From Pseudomonadota bacterium (GTDB taxonomy: Bacteria > Pseudomonadota > Alphaproteobacteria > Rickettsiales > Rickettsiaceae), in the NCBI GenBank assembly GCA_021804505.1, contig JAJZHL010000056.1, positions 1 to 6,573 on the forward strand: a stretch of 6,573 nucleotides of DNA, written 5' to 3'. The translations under genes were made by a program, and so were the position numbers. The notes under the pieces are model-generated. The model was not told where the DNA came from, searched no databases, and worked only from the letters and a program-made list of their open reading frames with translations. This document shows, piece after piece, positions 1 to 6,127 of this stretch (its first letter is position 1; the number at the start of each line of letters is the position of its first letter).

Positions 1-144
1 AACAATCAAACTGAATAGAATTACACCTGATCCAAAAGGAAGGCGCAGTGTATTCACGAAAAAGATTTCAAAGTTTCCTGCAATTGTTGGAAGGCCCGGA
101 ATTACAAGATCATTTATAAACAAAATTTCCTTGCGTATATTGTA
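1..144 (-). other. possible partial ORF running off the left edge
   Basis: The minus strand is open for 48 codons from just after a TAG (145-147) to the window edge. It reads as a hydrophobic peptide including INDLVIPGLPTIAGNF and then LPFGSGVILFSL. A TTG codon just before FIND could serve as start. An ATG in another frame at 150-152 begins MPSTIYARK and would join this frame after a one-base shift in the GGAAATTTTG run. The plus strand is also open over 2-148 with a charged, less convincing translation. I do not recognise a family. It could be the N-terminus of a membrane protein, a decayed gene start, or chance. Nothing else is evident in positions 1-184. Confidence 0.2.
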
Positions 145-184
145 CTAGGCATTATCTTCTTTTCCAAGAATTGGAACCTAAAAA

Positions 185-383
185 ATGACCCAAGCAATCA
201 AGCCTAAAGCAGAAAAAATTAAATTTGAGCCGGCGATTAAAAACGGACTGCCGGTAACAGTTAGAAAACCAGTCCAAGCAGCTAGCAGCTCAAGAGCAGT
301 TACGTGAAGGATTAGAGCAAAGGCTAACAGAACAGGGCAGTCAGATAGCAGCTCAGGCTGAACATTTAGCATCTAAGGCTAAT
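185..383 (+). pseudogene. frameshifted 5' part of the coiled-coil gene
   Basis: The frame of the downstream coiled-coil gene stays open back to 258 (stop TAA at 255-257). It reads as convincing coiled coil there, for example LREGLEQRLTEQGSQIAAQA, but holds no ATG, GTG or TTG before 384. In another frame an ATG at 185 gives MTQAIKPKAEKIKFEPAIKN and stops at 305-307. A single one-base indel near 250-262 would join the two into one protein beginning at 185. The simplest reading is that the gene's 5' end was broken by a frameshift. That the 185 ATG is the original start is inference. Confidence 0.4.
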
Positions 384-815
384 TTGGATGGTAGACAAAA
401 GCTTGCAACGTTACAATTCGCATATAACGCAATATTGAAATATAAGGAGCTAAAAGCTCTTCATCTTAATAAAATAGAAGCTTTGTCTAAATTAGTAGAC
501 AGTCATGTTAAGCAGAAAGGGCCGCAGGATGCTTTAAGTGTTGGTCTTGATAAAGCAAATACTGTGGCAAATATTATACATTGTACGAGTGCAGTATATA
601 AAATTTTAAACGCTACGGGTTACATTGGTCATAGCAAAGTAAATATGGCTGCTAAATTTGTTTCGGGAGCTACAGATTTTACCTCTGGTAATGAGGTAGC
701 GCATTTTAGTGAAGTAATAGCAAATTTCCTAGCTAATCAAGCAGGATTGCAAAACCCACCCGAGGGAGCATACGATTTATTGCAAATGCTTGGTAACCTC
801 GCTTCTGCTGATTGA
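384..815 (+). CDS. coiled-coil hypothetical protein, 5' end probably broken
   Basis: The family is not recognised. The 143-residue product, counted from the first usable start codon (TTG at 384), begins inside a helical coiled-coil stretch rich in Leu, Lys, Glu and Gln that continues upstream in the same frame to 258. Residues 1-50 (LATLQFAYNAILKYKELKAL and after) are helical. The C-terminal half contains small-residue and aromatic segments (HCTSAVYKILNATGYIG) and ends LLQMLGNLASAD. There is no signal peptide or clear membrane span. No Shine-Dalgarno sequence supports the TTG, and the coding-like sequence upstream argues that this is the 3' part of a longer gene truncated by frameshift rather than a complete gene. 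No neighbour shares its operon; the next plus-strand gene is over 200 bases away. Role unknown; a surface or secreted accessory protein is possible but unsupported. Confidence 0.5.
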   Translation: MDGRQKLATLQFAYNAILKYKELKALHLNKIEALSKLVDSHVKQKGPQDALSVGLDKANTVANIIHCTSAVYKILNATGYIGHSKVNMAAKFVSGATDFTSGNEVAHFSEVIANFLANQAGLQNPPEGAYDLLQMLGNLASAD

Positions 816-946
816 CCTGATAGGCACTGGGAATTTTATATTCCTGTCTGTAGTTCAGCTCTTAAACTTGCATAGATTTTATAACTTCCTACTAAAAAAT
901 TTATCACCAGTCATCAATCAAAAATTGCGGATCTAGCAATTATATC
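816..946. other. intergenic stretch without a gene
   Basis: No open frame of note occurs on either strand. A short hairpin (GGGAAT/ATTCCT, loop TTTAT, about 829-846) lies just after the stop of the coiled-coil gene but has no T-run. A 6-bp stem TAGCAA (934-939)/TTGCTA (947-952) with a 7-base loop overlaps the -35 element suggested below. Confidence 0.4.
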
Positions 947-974
947 TTGCTAATAAGTAGTTTTATTATATTAT
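947..974 (+). promoter_or_regulatory. possible sigma70 promoter for the ClpP-like gene
   Basis: TTGCTA (947-952; 4/6 match to TTGACA) and TATTAT (969-974; 5/6 match to TATAAT) are separated by 16 bases, about 70 bases before the ATG of the ClpP-like gene. In such AT-rich sequence chance matches are common, so this is tentative. Confidence 0.3.
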
Positions 975-1042
975 AAGGTGACTTATATAGTGACTTTGGC
1001 ACTTTTAGTTCAACTTAAAATGTTTAATAAAACTAAAATAAT

Positions 1043-1651
1043 ATGACAGAAGAAAGAAGTATCAATATAAATAAAGATAATTTCAGCCATACGAAGAAAG
1101 CGCTATTAAAGATGCGAACCATCTTGATTTTTGGTGAAATTAATCAGGAAATAAGTGAATCTGTCACGGCTGATTTACTTAACCTATCATTTGAAAATTC
1201 CAAGCCTATTAATATAGTAATTAGTTCTCAAGGTGGGCATGTGGAATCTGGAGATACTATCCATGATATGATTAAATTTATAAATAACCAGGTCAATATA
1301 ATAGGGACTGGATGGGTAGCTAGTGCAGGTTTGCTGATATATCTAGCAGCTGAAAAAGAGCATAGATTTTCTCTAAAAAATACCAGATTCTTGTTACACC
1401 AGCCTTCAGGTGGGATGCAAGGTGAGGTTACGGATATACAAATCCACGCTGAGGAAATAATAAAAACAAAAAAGCGTCTTAATAATATTGTAGCAAATGC
1501 GACAGGGCAGAAATTACAAAAAATAGAAAAAGATGCAGAAAGAGATTACTGGCTAAGCGCTGAAGAAGCTAAGGAGTATGGTATTGTAAAGAAGATAGTT
1601 AGTTCTATTGAAGAAGTTGAAATGTGGTGCAGCGTTATCGCAAATAAATAA
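1043..1651 (+). CDS. divergent ClpP-family serine protease
   Basis: The 202-residue protein has the ClpP fold signature and a complete catalytic triad: Ser94 in VASAG, His119 in LLHQPSGG and Asp168 in AERDYWLS. The Ser-His and His-Asp spacings (25 and 49) equal those of E. coli ClpP (111/136/185). The oxyanion glycines are kept (SSQGG, residues 61-65), but the usual SPGG proline is Gln. The usual ASMG is ASAG. The TDIQIHAEEI handle helix is conserved. The N-terminus lacks the hydrophobic axial-loop segment (PMVIEQT-type) that contacts ClpX/ClpA in canonical ClpP. It is probably a second ClpP-like peptidase beside the housekeeping ClpP, which I expect elsewhere; its unfoldase partner and substrates are unknown. 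The ATG at 1043 has no clear Shine-Dalgarno. The gene stands alone and converges on the copper chaperone gene. The protease-family call is firm; equivalence to clpP is not. Confidence 0.9.
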   Translation: MTEERSININKDNFSHTKKALLKMRTILIFGEINQEISESVTADLLNLSFENSKPINIVISSQGGHVESGDTIHDMIKFINNQVNIIGTGWVASAGLLIYLAAEKEHRFSLKNTRFLLHQPSGGMQGEVTDIQIHAEEIIKTKKRLNNIVANATGQKLQKIEKDAERDYWLSAEEAKEYGIVKKIVSSIEEVEMWCSVIANK

Positions 1652-1656
1652 GAGAA

Positions 1657-1685
1657 AGGCATACAAGAGTGAAGTGTGTATGCCT
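1657..1685 (+). terminator. stem-loop after the ClpP-like gene
   Basis: A perfect 8-bp stem AGGCATAC (1657-1664)/GTATGCCT (1678-1685) with a 13-base loop starts six bases after the stop codon at 1649-1651. It lacks a T-run, so it is not a classical intrinsic terminator; it may act as an mRNA 3' stabiliser or a weak terminator. Confidence 0.35.
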
Positions 1686-1709
1686 AAGCAAAGGTGATTA
1701 GTTCAGTAC

Positions 1710-1738
1710 AAGAATAACTAGTGTCCTTAGTTATTCTT
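1710..1738. terminator. stem-loop between convergent genes, possible bidirectional terminator
   Basis: A perfect 11-bp stem AAGAATAACTA (1710-1720)/TAGTTATTCTT (1728-1738) with a 7-base loop lies in the convergent gap and includes the stop codon and last codons of the copper chaperone gene (stop at 1727-1729). There is no clear T-run on either side, so a terminator role is inferred from position and symmetry. Confidence 0.4.
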
Positions 1739-2209
1739 AACTTCGACTTCAATTACTTTGTGAATATTGTTATCAAAGTACAAAACTAAGTTAAATTTGT
1801 CCCCTATATTCAAAGGTCGCTTCAAATTGAGCAGCATGATGTGTGTGCTACCTGGCTTTAAGACAGCAAAGGTTTTTGCTGGTATAATTAATTTGTCAAG
1901 TTTTACCATCTTGCTGACGCCTTTCTCATCAATAAAACTATCATGTAGCTCAGTAACATTTGCTATATCAGTATTCCAATTAACTAAATTGTACTGAACT
2001 TCTGAAACATTCTGTATATCGAGATATATGGCAGAATTGTTATTCTTGCTGTTAGAAGGCCTAGCCCAGGCGTTTGATAGTATAATTTTTTCAGATAGTG
2101 TGTCACTGCTATCCGCACTTCCTGTGTCGGAGGCGGTTGACTCTGCTAGGCATACTGAATAGTTGAGACATACGCTGAGGGTGAGAATTAACAATTTTTT
2201 TAAATTCAT
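1727..2209 (-). CDS. PCu(A)C-type periplasmic copper chaperone
   Basis: The 160-residue protein is a small exported copper chaperone of the PCu(A)C (DUF461/ScoI-partner) family. The family binds Cu(I) in the periplasm and delivers it to the CuA centre of cytochrome c oxidase subunit II. The ligand motif H(M)X10MX21HXM is met exactly: His89, Met101, His123 and Met125, within ELHDSFIDEKGVSKM and KPGSTHIMLLNL. Residues 1-22 form a signal peptide (MNLKKLLILT then a hydrophobic core), probably cleaved after CLA; there is no good lipobox. A Ser/Asp/Thr-rich linker (24-40) precedes the beta-sandwich domain. The ATG has an AGGTAA sequence eight bases upstream as ribosome site. It lies 68 bases downstream of pgpA on the same strand, so it could be co-transcribed or use its own promoter (2247-2274). 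Confidence 0.9.
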   Translation of the reverse strand: MNLKKLLILTLSVCLNYSVCLAESTASDTGSADSSDTLSEKIILSNAWARPSNSKNNNSAIYLDIQNVSEVQYNLVNWNTDIANVTELHDSFIDEKGVSKMVKLDKLIIPAKTFAVLKPGSTHIMLLNLKRPLNIGDKFNLVLYFDNNIHKVIEVEVKNN

Positions 2210-2246
2210 AGTTTATTACCTAAAATTAGTTTTTCGCCCTAATTGT

Positions 2247-2274
2247 ATCATATCTGGTAAGCCTACTTAAGCAA
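2247..2274 (-). promoter_or_regulatory. possible promoter for the copper chaperone gene
   Basis: On the minus strand TTGCTT (2269-2274; 3/6) and TATGAT (2247-2252; 5/6) are 16 bases apart, in the gap between pgpA and the chaperone gene. The -35 match is poor, so co-transcription with pgpA is equally possible. Confidence 0.25.
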
Positions 2275-2277
2275 AAT

Positions 2278-2877
2278 TTAACCAAACCAGTCTATTAAAG
2301 TAAAGGTAATTGCATAATGCAGCACTGCAGCAAATATTGCCGCAAGCACATCATCTAACATGATACCAATTCCACCCTTAATATTCTTATCCAGCCAGTT
2401 GATAGGCCAAGGCTTCATAATGTCACAGAAGCGAAACAGAGAAAAAGGTAAGAGAAATAAAAAAATAAAATATATTAGTTTTGAGCTTAAATAAGCTGAA
2501 ATCTGAGAATAATTTACGAAAAACACCGAAGGGGTAATAAGTATTATAGTTAGCATTTGTCCCACTACTTCATCAATTACTACCTCTTTGGGGTCTTCCT
2601 TCATTTTGTAGCGTACATATAGCGAGGAAAAATACGTTCCCATTATAAACAACAACACACAACTACCTACGTTAATAGCAAGCAATGTAAGTATTATAGG
2701 CATTTGCTGAGCGACAATGCTGTCTTGAAGCACTGGCTGACTTTTTAGCCAGTAGTAACTTACCAAATAGCATAGAGGAAAGGCTGCAAGCGAACCAAAT
2801 GTCCCTGGGCAGTATTTAATTTTTCCTATATAGCAAAAGGTTGTAATGAATTCAGAGATTTTATTAAGATTGAACAT
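2278..2877 (-). CDS. pgpA: phosphatidylglycerophosphatase A
   Basis: The 199-residue integral membrane enzyme removes the phosphate from phosphatidylglycerol phosphate, the last step of phosphatidylglycerol synthesis at the inner membrane. PgpA hallmarks are present in order: KIKYCPGTFGSLAA (19-32), the metal-binding DPKEVVIDEVVGQ (95-107), FRFCDIMKPWPINWLD (148-163) and KGGIGIMLDDVLAA (167-180). Hydrophobic spans lie near 28-44, 60-85, 108-121, 132-148 and 177-195. The length is slightly above typical PgpA because of an extended segment around 44-60. The ATG at 2875-2877 matches the expected N-terminus, and a strong promoter sits just upstream (2908-2936), giving a short leader of about 25 bases without a clear Shine-Dalgarno. 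The copper chaperone gene follows on the same strand. No key residue is missing. Confidence 0.93.
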   Translation of the reverse strand: MFNLNKISEFITTFCYIGKIKYCPGTFGSLAAFPLCYLVSYYWLKSQPVLQDSIVAQQMPIILTLLAINVGSCVLLFIMGTYFSSLYVRYKMKEDPKEVVIDEVVGQMLTIILITPSVFFVNYSQISAYLSSKLIYFIFLFLLPFSLFRFCDIMKPWPINWLDKNIKGGIGIMLDDVLAAIFAAVLHYAITFTLIDWFG

Positions 2878-2907
2878 ATTAAATTATGTTTCGTTTAGTA
2901 TAGGCGT

Positions 2908-2936
2908 ATAATATATTACGCTAATCTCTTTGTCCA
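2908..2936 (-). promoter_or_regulatory. sigma70-type promoter of pgpA
   Basis: On the minus strand TGGACA (2931-2936; 5/6 to TTGACA) and TATTAT (2908-2913; 5/6 to TATAAT) are separated by exactly 17 bases, placing transcription start near 2901, about 25 bases before the pgpA ATG. The -10 lies inside an inverted repeat, GCGTA (2904-2908) and TACGC (2917-2921), which could be an operator or chance. Confidence 0.6.
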
Positions 2937-2941
2937 TATAT

Positions 2942-3057
2942 ATGGTACTTGAATGTTTCATAGATAGAGATATCATTTTGCAAAACACGACAAAATTATT
3001 GACGATCTGATTAGTAGAGTAGTACCGTTAATAGGTAACTAGATAGAATGGTTGATT
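2942..3057 (+). other. possible decayed upstream coding remnant
   Basis: An ATG at 2942 opens a 22-codon frame (MVLECFIDRDIILQ...). A second frame over about 2968-3039 reads HFAKHDKIIDDLISRVVPLI and ends in TAG at 3040-3042. That second frame is the same frame as the decayed gene starting at 3058. This would fit an original gene start upstream that was lost to one frameshift and one nonsense codon. It may equally be chance or a separate small remnant. Confidence 0.25.
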
Positions 3058-3948
3058 ATGCCTAGAATAGGATATTTTGAATGGCTAAAATCTGAAGGGG
3101 TAGTGGAGTCATTTGAATACAGTTATGGATTTAATACAATGGAAGCAAATAATGTATATTCTTTTAGTACCCAGGTACAGGCTGAATCATTTAGGAATAA
3201 GTACCTTATAGACAATCATGATGCTGAAGTATTGTTTGATCCGAGACTTGGTGGGTACGTTATACTTATCACACCAGAGGCACAACAATCATTGAAAGAA
3301 CAATTTGAAAATACTCACCCACAATCTTTAACTATCATAGATTGTGACAGGCAATTGGAAGCGATTCACTATGCTCAAAGAAAAGTAAGGGATTTTAATG
3401 AACCTAAAGATAAATCACCAGCATGGGGTCGTACAAATCGGCATCAAGTAGGCAATAGACTCGGAGAAGTATCATCCTTGCTTAGTAATCTGGATGACAA
3501 TGAAGGGCTTGATGAAGATAGTATAGAATGGTCTGATGCAGAATGGGAAACTTCTTTTGCTGTTAGTGCAATGGATCTTGTGTTGACTGCTTATTCAGCA
3601 ACAAATTCTTATTTACTTTCTAAGGAAGAAAGTAATCTTCTTGATAATACACAAAAATCAATTTTAGTAAAAAATGACAAAGGAAAATTTATTGGTGGAT
3701 TAAAAATTGATAATAATTTTACTGATTATATACAAGAACAATACGGTAAAGATTATGATCAAGAAATAAGAACTGCTTTAGTGAAAGAAAATGTTAATCA
3801 ATTACTTAATGGAGGGCCAAGATTGGCAATAGACCGCAATACTCAAGGTGGTATGGAAACTTTTATTGTAGAGGCAAATAATCCAAATTTCTATCTACAG
3901 CCAAGTTTTTTCCAGATAAAAATGGTAAGTCAGATACTGAGATACTAA
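3058..3948 (+). pseudogene. N-terminal open fragment of the frameshifted gene
   Basis: This is the longest surviving frame, 296 codons from ATG 3058; a TTG two codons earlier (3052) is a less likely start. The protein begins MPRIGYFEWLKSEGVVESF. It has an alpha/beta domain at residues 31-75 (VYSFSTQVQAESF ... GGYVILITPE), then a charged stretch with WGRTNRHQVGNRLGE near 122-136, an acidic segment LDDNEGLDEDSIEWSDAEWE at about 144-163, and a mixed domain to the end. The last 14 or so residues (after YLQP) are out of frame: the true continuation lies in the frame that begins at the T-run 3906-3911. Soluble, no signal peptide. If translated it would be a truncated product lacking the QLTGNC region. 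Confidence 0.6.
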
Positions 3949-4270
3949 TTCTTTCGGCTGGAGGTATGCAAAGTCATGATGCACTAAGGGTGCTTAAAAA
4001 AGAAAAGGATCATAATGTTCCCGGTGAATATAGATATTTCTATACTATTCTTGGAGCAAAGATAGTAGTATAGCTGACACCTGGAAATTCAATAATAATA
4101 AAATCTCTGGACTTCGTGGTGGTGAAATACAAGAAAGGACTCATATACTCCTCTGCAACTGACGGGTAATTGCATAGTTTATAATGTCGCATTAACTATT
4201 GTTCATTTAGCTGGCGATGCCATGGGCTATGACATAATGCAATAAGCAAAAACATAATGGTCCAGCGGCG

Positions 4271-4663
4271 TTGAAGTTACTACATGCAAGGGAAGAGTCA
4301 GTAATGGAGGACAAGCAAAATATCCAGGAGTTAGCCAAAATGCAGTCACTATCTGATCTGAAGCCAGAACAGGTGGAATATAGAACTAATAAGAAGAGCC
4401 GAATAAATTTTAGCGACATAAATGAAGCGGCAAAATTTAAGGCGACTTTGCAAGCCCATAATGTAAAGGGTGACATAGTCAAAAGCCAGGATGGAAGAAA
4501 TTACAGTATAGAATTAGCTCCAGACAAAGTAGAATTAGTAGTATCTCTTATTACGTTAAAGGCGCATAATAAGTCTTCTAGTAAAGATCTTGAGTCTAAA
4601 AAAAGCATACTTTCTCAACGTCAGGTTCTTGAGAAAAAAAGATGGGGCCAGCAGGGGTTTTGA
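4271..4663 (+). pseudogene. C-terminal open fragment of the frameshifted gene
   Basis: The frame is open from 4238 onward, and the first standard start codon is TTG at 4271, giving 130 residues; an internal ATG lies at 4304. Coding-like sequence upstream (KQKHNGPAA) shows that it is the tail of the gene above, not an independent gene. Residues 42-86 (RINFSDINEAAKFK ... GRNYSIELAPDK) align without gaps to the domain near the N-terminus of the first fragment. The tail is Lys/Ser-rich. It converges on lysC, with 18 bases between the two stop codons. Confidence 0.5.
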
Positions 4664-4681
4664 GCAGGCTGTAATTCTATA

Positions 4682-5896
4682 TCATACAGTTTCTAGCTGG
4701 AATTGTTTATGCAAGCTACGTATGGCGTTTTCGGTATCAGTGTCCTTCATTAAAATTGAGATTTTAATTTCTGATATTTGCATTGCTACAACAGGAATAT
4801 TTTCTTCTTCTAATTTTGCTAACACTAATGGCCCTAGAGTTGGGTCGTTTTTTATTCCATAACCAATAACCGAAACTATGGCAATGTTACTATCACTAGT
4901 AAAGTCTTTTATCTCCCCTGATTTTTCCAAATTTTGTAGTAAATGATCTAGCTTATTTTTATCTGATAGCTGAGTAACCAAGCTATACTCCTTGTTCTTT
5001 TCCAGAGTTTCTACTGCTTCTATATGAATTTTATGATCAGCAAGAACATGGCAGAACCTCGTGAAGCTCATATTCTGTAAATTTACTAATATTTTTAATA
5101 GATTTTTATTGGAAGTAATACCCGTAATTAATTTATTTTCCATAATATTATCTCGTGAGGTAATTAATGTCCCATTTTCTGGGTGGCTGGCAAAAGTAGA
5201 TAGAACACGCATAGGTATCCTATATCTTATAGCAATTTCTACACATCTCGGATGTAGCACTTTAGCACCAGAGGAGGCAAGTTCCAGCATTTCTTCAAAA
5301 GCTATATTTGTTAATTTTCTGGCATTAGGTACGATTCTAGGGTCAGTGGTAAATACTCCTTCTACATCAGTATAAATATCGCATCTGTCTGCTTTTACCG
5401 CAGCAGCTACTAGAGCGGCTGTAGTATCTGATCCACCCCTTCCCAGTGAGGTATGTCTTTGGTTATTTGTTATGCCTTGAAAACCTGTTATAATCGGTAT
5501 AACCCCTTGGTTGATACAATCAGTAAGCAGATCTGTAGTTAATCCTGCCACTAGGGCTTTACTATAATTACTGTTAGTTATTATAGGGAGTTGCCAAGCC
5601 AAAATAGATCGCGCCATAATACCTGCTTCTTGCAAGCTAAGGGCAAGAAGAGCTGCTACAACCATTTCACCACTGCACAGGGCAGTGTCATATTCTGCAA
5701 GCTGAGAATCTGTATTAAGGCTAGAAACTTCGCTGCACATGGTAACCAGATGGTTAGTAACCCCTGCCATAGCAGAGACTACAACCATCACCTGATTACC
5801 GAGGAGTATCTCAGTTTTAATTATTGAAACAATATTTTTGATTTTAGATATGTCAGCAACGGAAGTTCCTCCAAATTTCTGAACTATTATTGCCAT
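4682..5896 (-). CDS. lysC: aspartokinase (aspartate kinase)
   Basis: The 404-residue enzyme phosphorylates L-aspartate with ATP, the first step towards diaminopimelate for peptidoglycan (and lysine, threonine and methionine where those branches exist). The amino-acid kinase domain (about 1-245) shows KFGGTSV (7-13), the SGE motif (75-77), [10 protein letters not shown] (152-161), [12 protein letters not shown] (176-187) and [15 protein letters not shown] (203-217). Two ACT regulatory domains follow, about 265-330 and 338-400, as in lysine-sensitive or threonine-sensitive monofunctional aspartokinases. The length is typical of the alpha-type enzyme, and no homoserine dehydrogenase is fused. 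The ATG at 5894-5896 gives the canonical [10 protein letters not shown] start, though without a clear Shine-Dalgarno. The gene stands alone between the frameshifted gene and a repeat cluster. In Rickettsiaceae it probably serves mainly cell-wall DAP synthesis; that is inference. Confidence 0.95.
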   Translation of the reverse strand: MAIIVQKFGGTSVADISKIKNIVSIIKTEILLGNQVMVVVSAMAGVTNHLVTMCSEVSSLNTDSQLAEYDTALCSGEMVVAALLALSLQEAGIMARSILAWQLPIITNSNYSKALVAGLTTDLLTDCINQGVIPIITGFQGITNNQRHTSLGRGGSDTTAALVAAAVKADRCDIYTDVEGVFTTDPRIVPNARKLTNIAFEEMLELASSGAKVLHPRCVEIAIRYRIPMRVLSTFASHPENGTLITSRDNIMENKLITGITSNKNLLKILVNLQNMSFTRFCHVLADHKIHIEAVETLEKNKEYSLVTQLSDKNKLDHLLQNLEKSGEIKDFTSDSNIAIVSVIGYGIKNDPTLGPLVLAKLEEENIPVVAMQISEIKISILMKDTDTENAIRSLHKQFQLETV

Positions 5897-5902
5897 GATC
5901 TG

Positions 5903-5935
5903 ATAGTAAAGATGATTGAATTAATTTATTGTCAA
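5903..5935 (-). promoter_or_regulatory. possible promoter of lysC
   Basis: On the minus strand a perfect TTGACA (5930-5935) lies about 35 bases before the lysC ATG. The best -10-like sequence, TACTAT (5903-5908), is 21 bases away, longer than usual, and would leave almost no leader. The -35 is attractive but the -10 assignment is weak. Confidence 0.3.
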
Positions 5936-5950
5936 GGAGAAGTATTTGTT

Positions 5951-5996
5951 ATGACAAGCCTACATTCCAGTTTCTCTGGCATTGTAGTCTTGTCAT
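5951..5996. repeat. imperfect palindrome upstream of lysC
   Basis: A near-perfect inverted repeat pairs TGACAAG with CTTGTCA, CTACA with TGTAG and CCAG with CTGG around a loop of five bases. The two arms of about 20 bases differ at only a few positions. It abuts the second palindrome at 5991-6061, sharing the TGTCAT boundary. It may be an independent palindromic element or a terminator for leftward rpmA transcription. Confidence 0.6.
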
Positions 5997-6061
5997 CCTA
6001 GTTTAAAACAGGGATCCAGAAAATCTTTACAGACTGGATTCCCGCCCTAGCTAGAATGACA
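5991..6061. repeat. Rickettsia-type palindromic intergenic repeat
   Basis: The outer arms TGTCATCCTAG (5991-6001) and CTAGAATGACA (6051-6061) and inner arms GGGATCCAG (6011-6019) and CTGGATTCCC (6034-6043) form one imperfect palindrome around an AT-rich centre. The ending CTGGATTCCCGC...AATGACA is typical of the dispersed palindromic elements in Rickettsia intergenic DNA (established knowledge; exact family not determined). Boundaries marked by TGTCAT/ATGACA look like element ends. Confidence 0.65.
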
Positions 6062-6097
6062 AATATAGACTAGATTCCTGCCTACGCAGGAATGACA
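6031..6097. repeat. two tandem 31-bp repeat units
   Basis: Units at 6031-6061 and 6067-6097 match at 24 of 31 positions, both starting AGACT.GATTCC and ending GAATGACA, with a period of 36 bases. The first is the right arm of the palindrome above. The second carries its own perfect hairpin, so the cluster looks like partial or successive copies of the same element family. Confidence 0.6.
6074..6093 (-). terminator. hairpin downstream of rpmA, possible terminator
   Basis: A perfect 8-bp stem ATTCCTGC/GCAGGAAT with a 4-base loop begins about 35 bases after the rpmA stop in the direction of transcription. It is followed on the minus strand by CTAGTCTATATTT, only moderately T-rich. It is part of the repeat cluster, so a terminator role would be secondary. 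Confidence 0.4.
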
Positions 6098-6127
6098 GCT
6101 GTTCATTCTATACAGAAAAAATAACTC

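Larger units (their letters stand above)
3058..4663 (+). pseudogene. multiply frameshifted accessory gene of unknown family
   Basis: Five plus-strand frame segments read as one protein of about 535 residues after four small corrections. Segment A runs to about 3905. Segment B (3906-4060) continues FFPDKNGKSDTEILILSAGG after loss of one T in the T-run at 3906-3911. Segment C (4061-4147) continues DSSIADTWKFNNNKISGLRG after loss of one A near 4058-4060. Segment D (4147-4242) continues TPLQLTGNCIVYNVALTIVH after a one-base deletion near 4145-4150. Segment E (4244-4663) continues KQKHNGPAALKLLHAREESV after a one-base insertion near 4243. Each segment is coding-like up to the point where the next takes over. 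The ends carry copies of one ~45-residue domain, and the middle has a QLTGNC motif. The family is not recognised; a host-interaction effector is a guess. Neighbouring genes are intact, which argues for real decay rather than poor sequence. Confidence 0.75.

Noticed and set aside
178..372. Minus-strand 64-codon hydrophobic ORF
   Set aside because: It is antisense to the coiled-coil coding sequence. Its Leu/Ala richness mirrors the Gln/Glu/Lys codons of the plus strand, and it has no ribosome site.
1767..1997. Plus-strand 76-codon ORF
   Set aside because: It lies wholly antisense to the clearly real PCu(A)C gene with its exact metal-ligand motif.
3900..3920. Programmed ribosomal frameshifting or transcriptional slippage at the T-run
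   Set aside because: Slippage on six T residues could restore frame here, but three further frame breaks downstream make ordinary decay the simpler explanation.
4207..4482. Minus-strand 91-codon ORF
   Set aside because: It is antisense to the coding-like D and E segments of the frameshifted gene, and its composition is that of a shadow frame.
4590..4862. Plus-strand 90-codon ORF overlapping the tail of the decayed gene and the end of lysC
   Set aside because: It overlaps two better-supported coding regions and resembles no protein family.
5061..5375. Plus-strand ORFs antisense to lysC (also 5591-5827)
   Set aside because: They are shadow frames of a fully conserved aspartokinase.
5951..6097. 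CRISPR array
   Set aside because: The units are palindromic, only two are tandem, they diverge by 7 of 31 bases, and the 5-base gap is too short for spacers.
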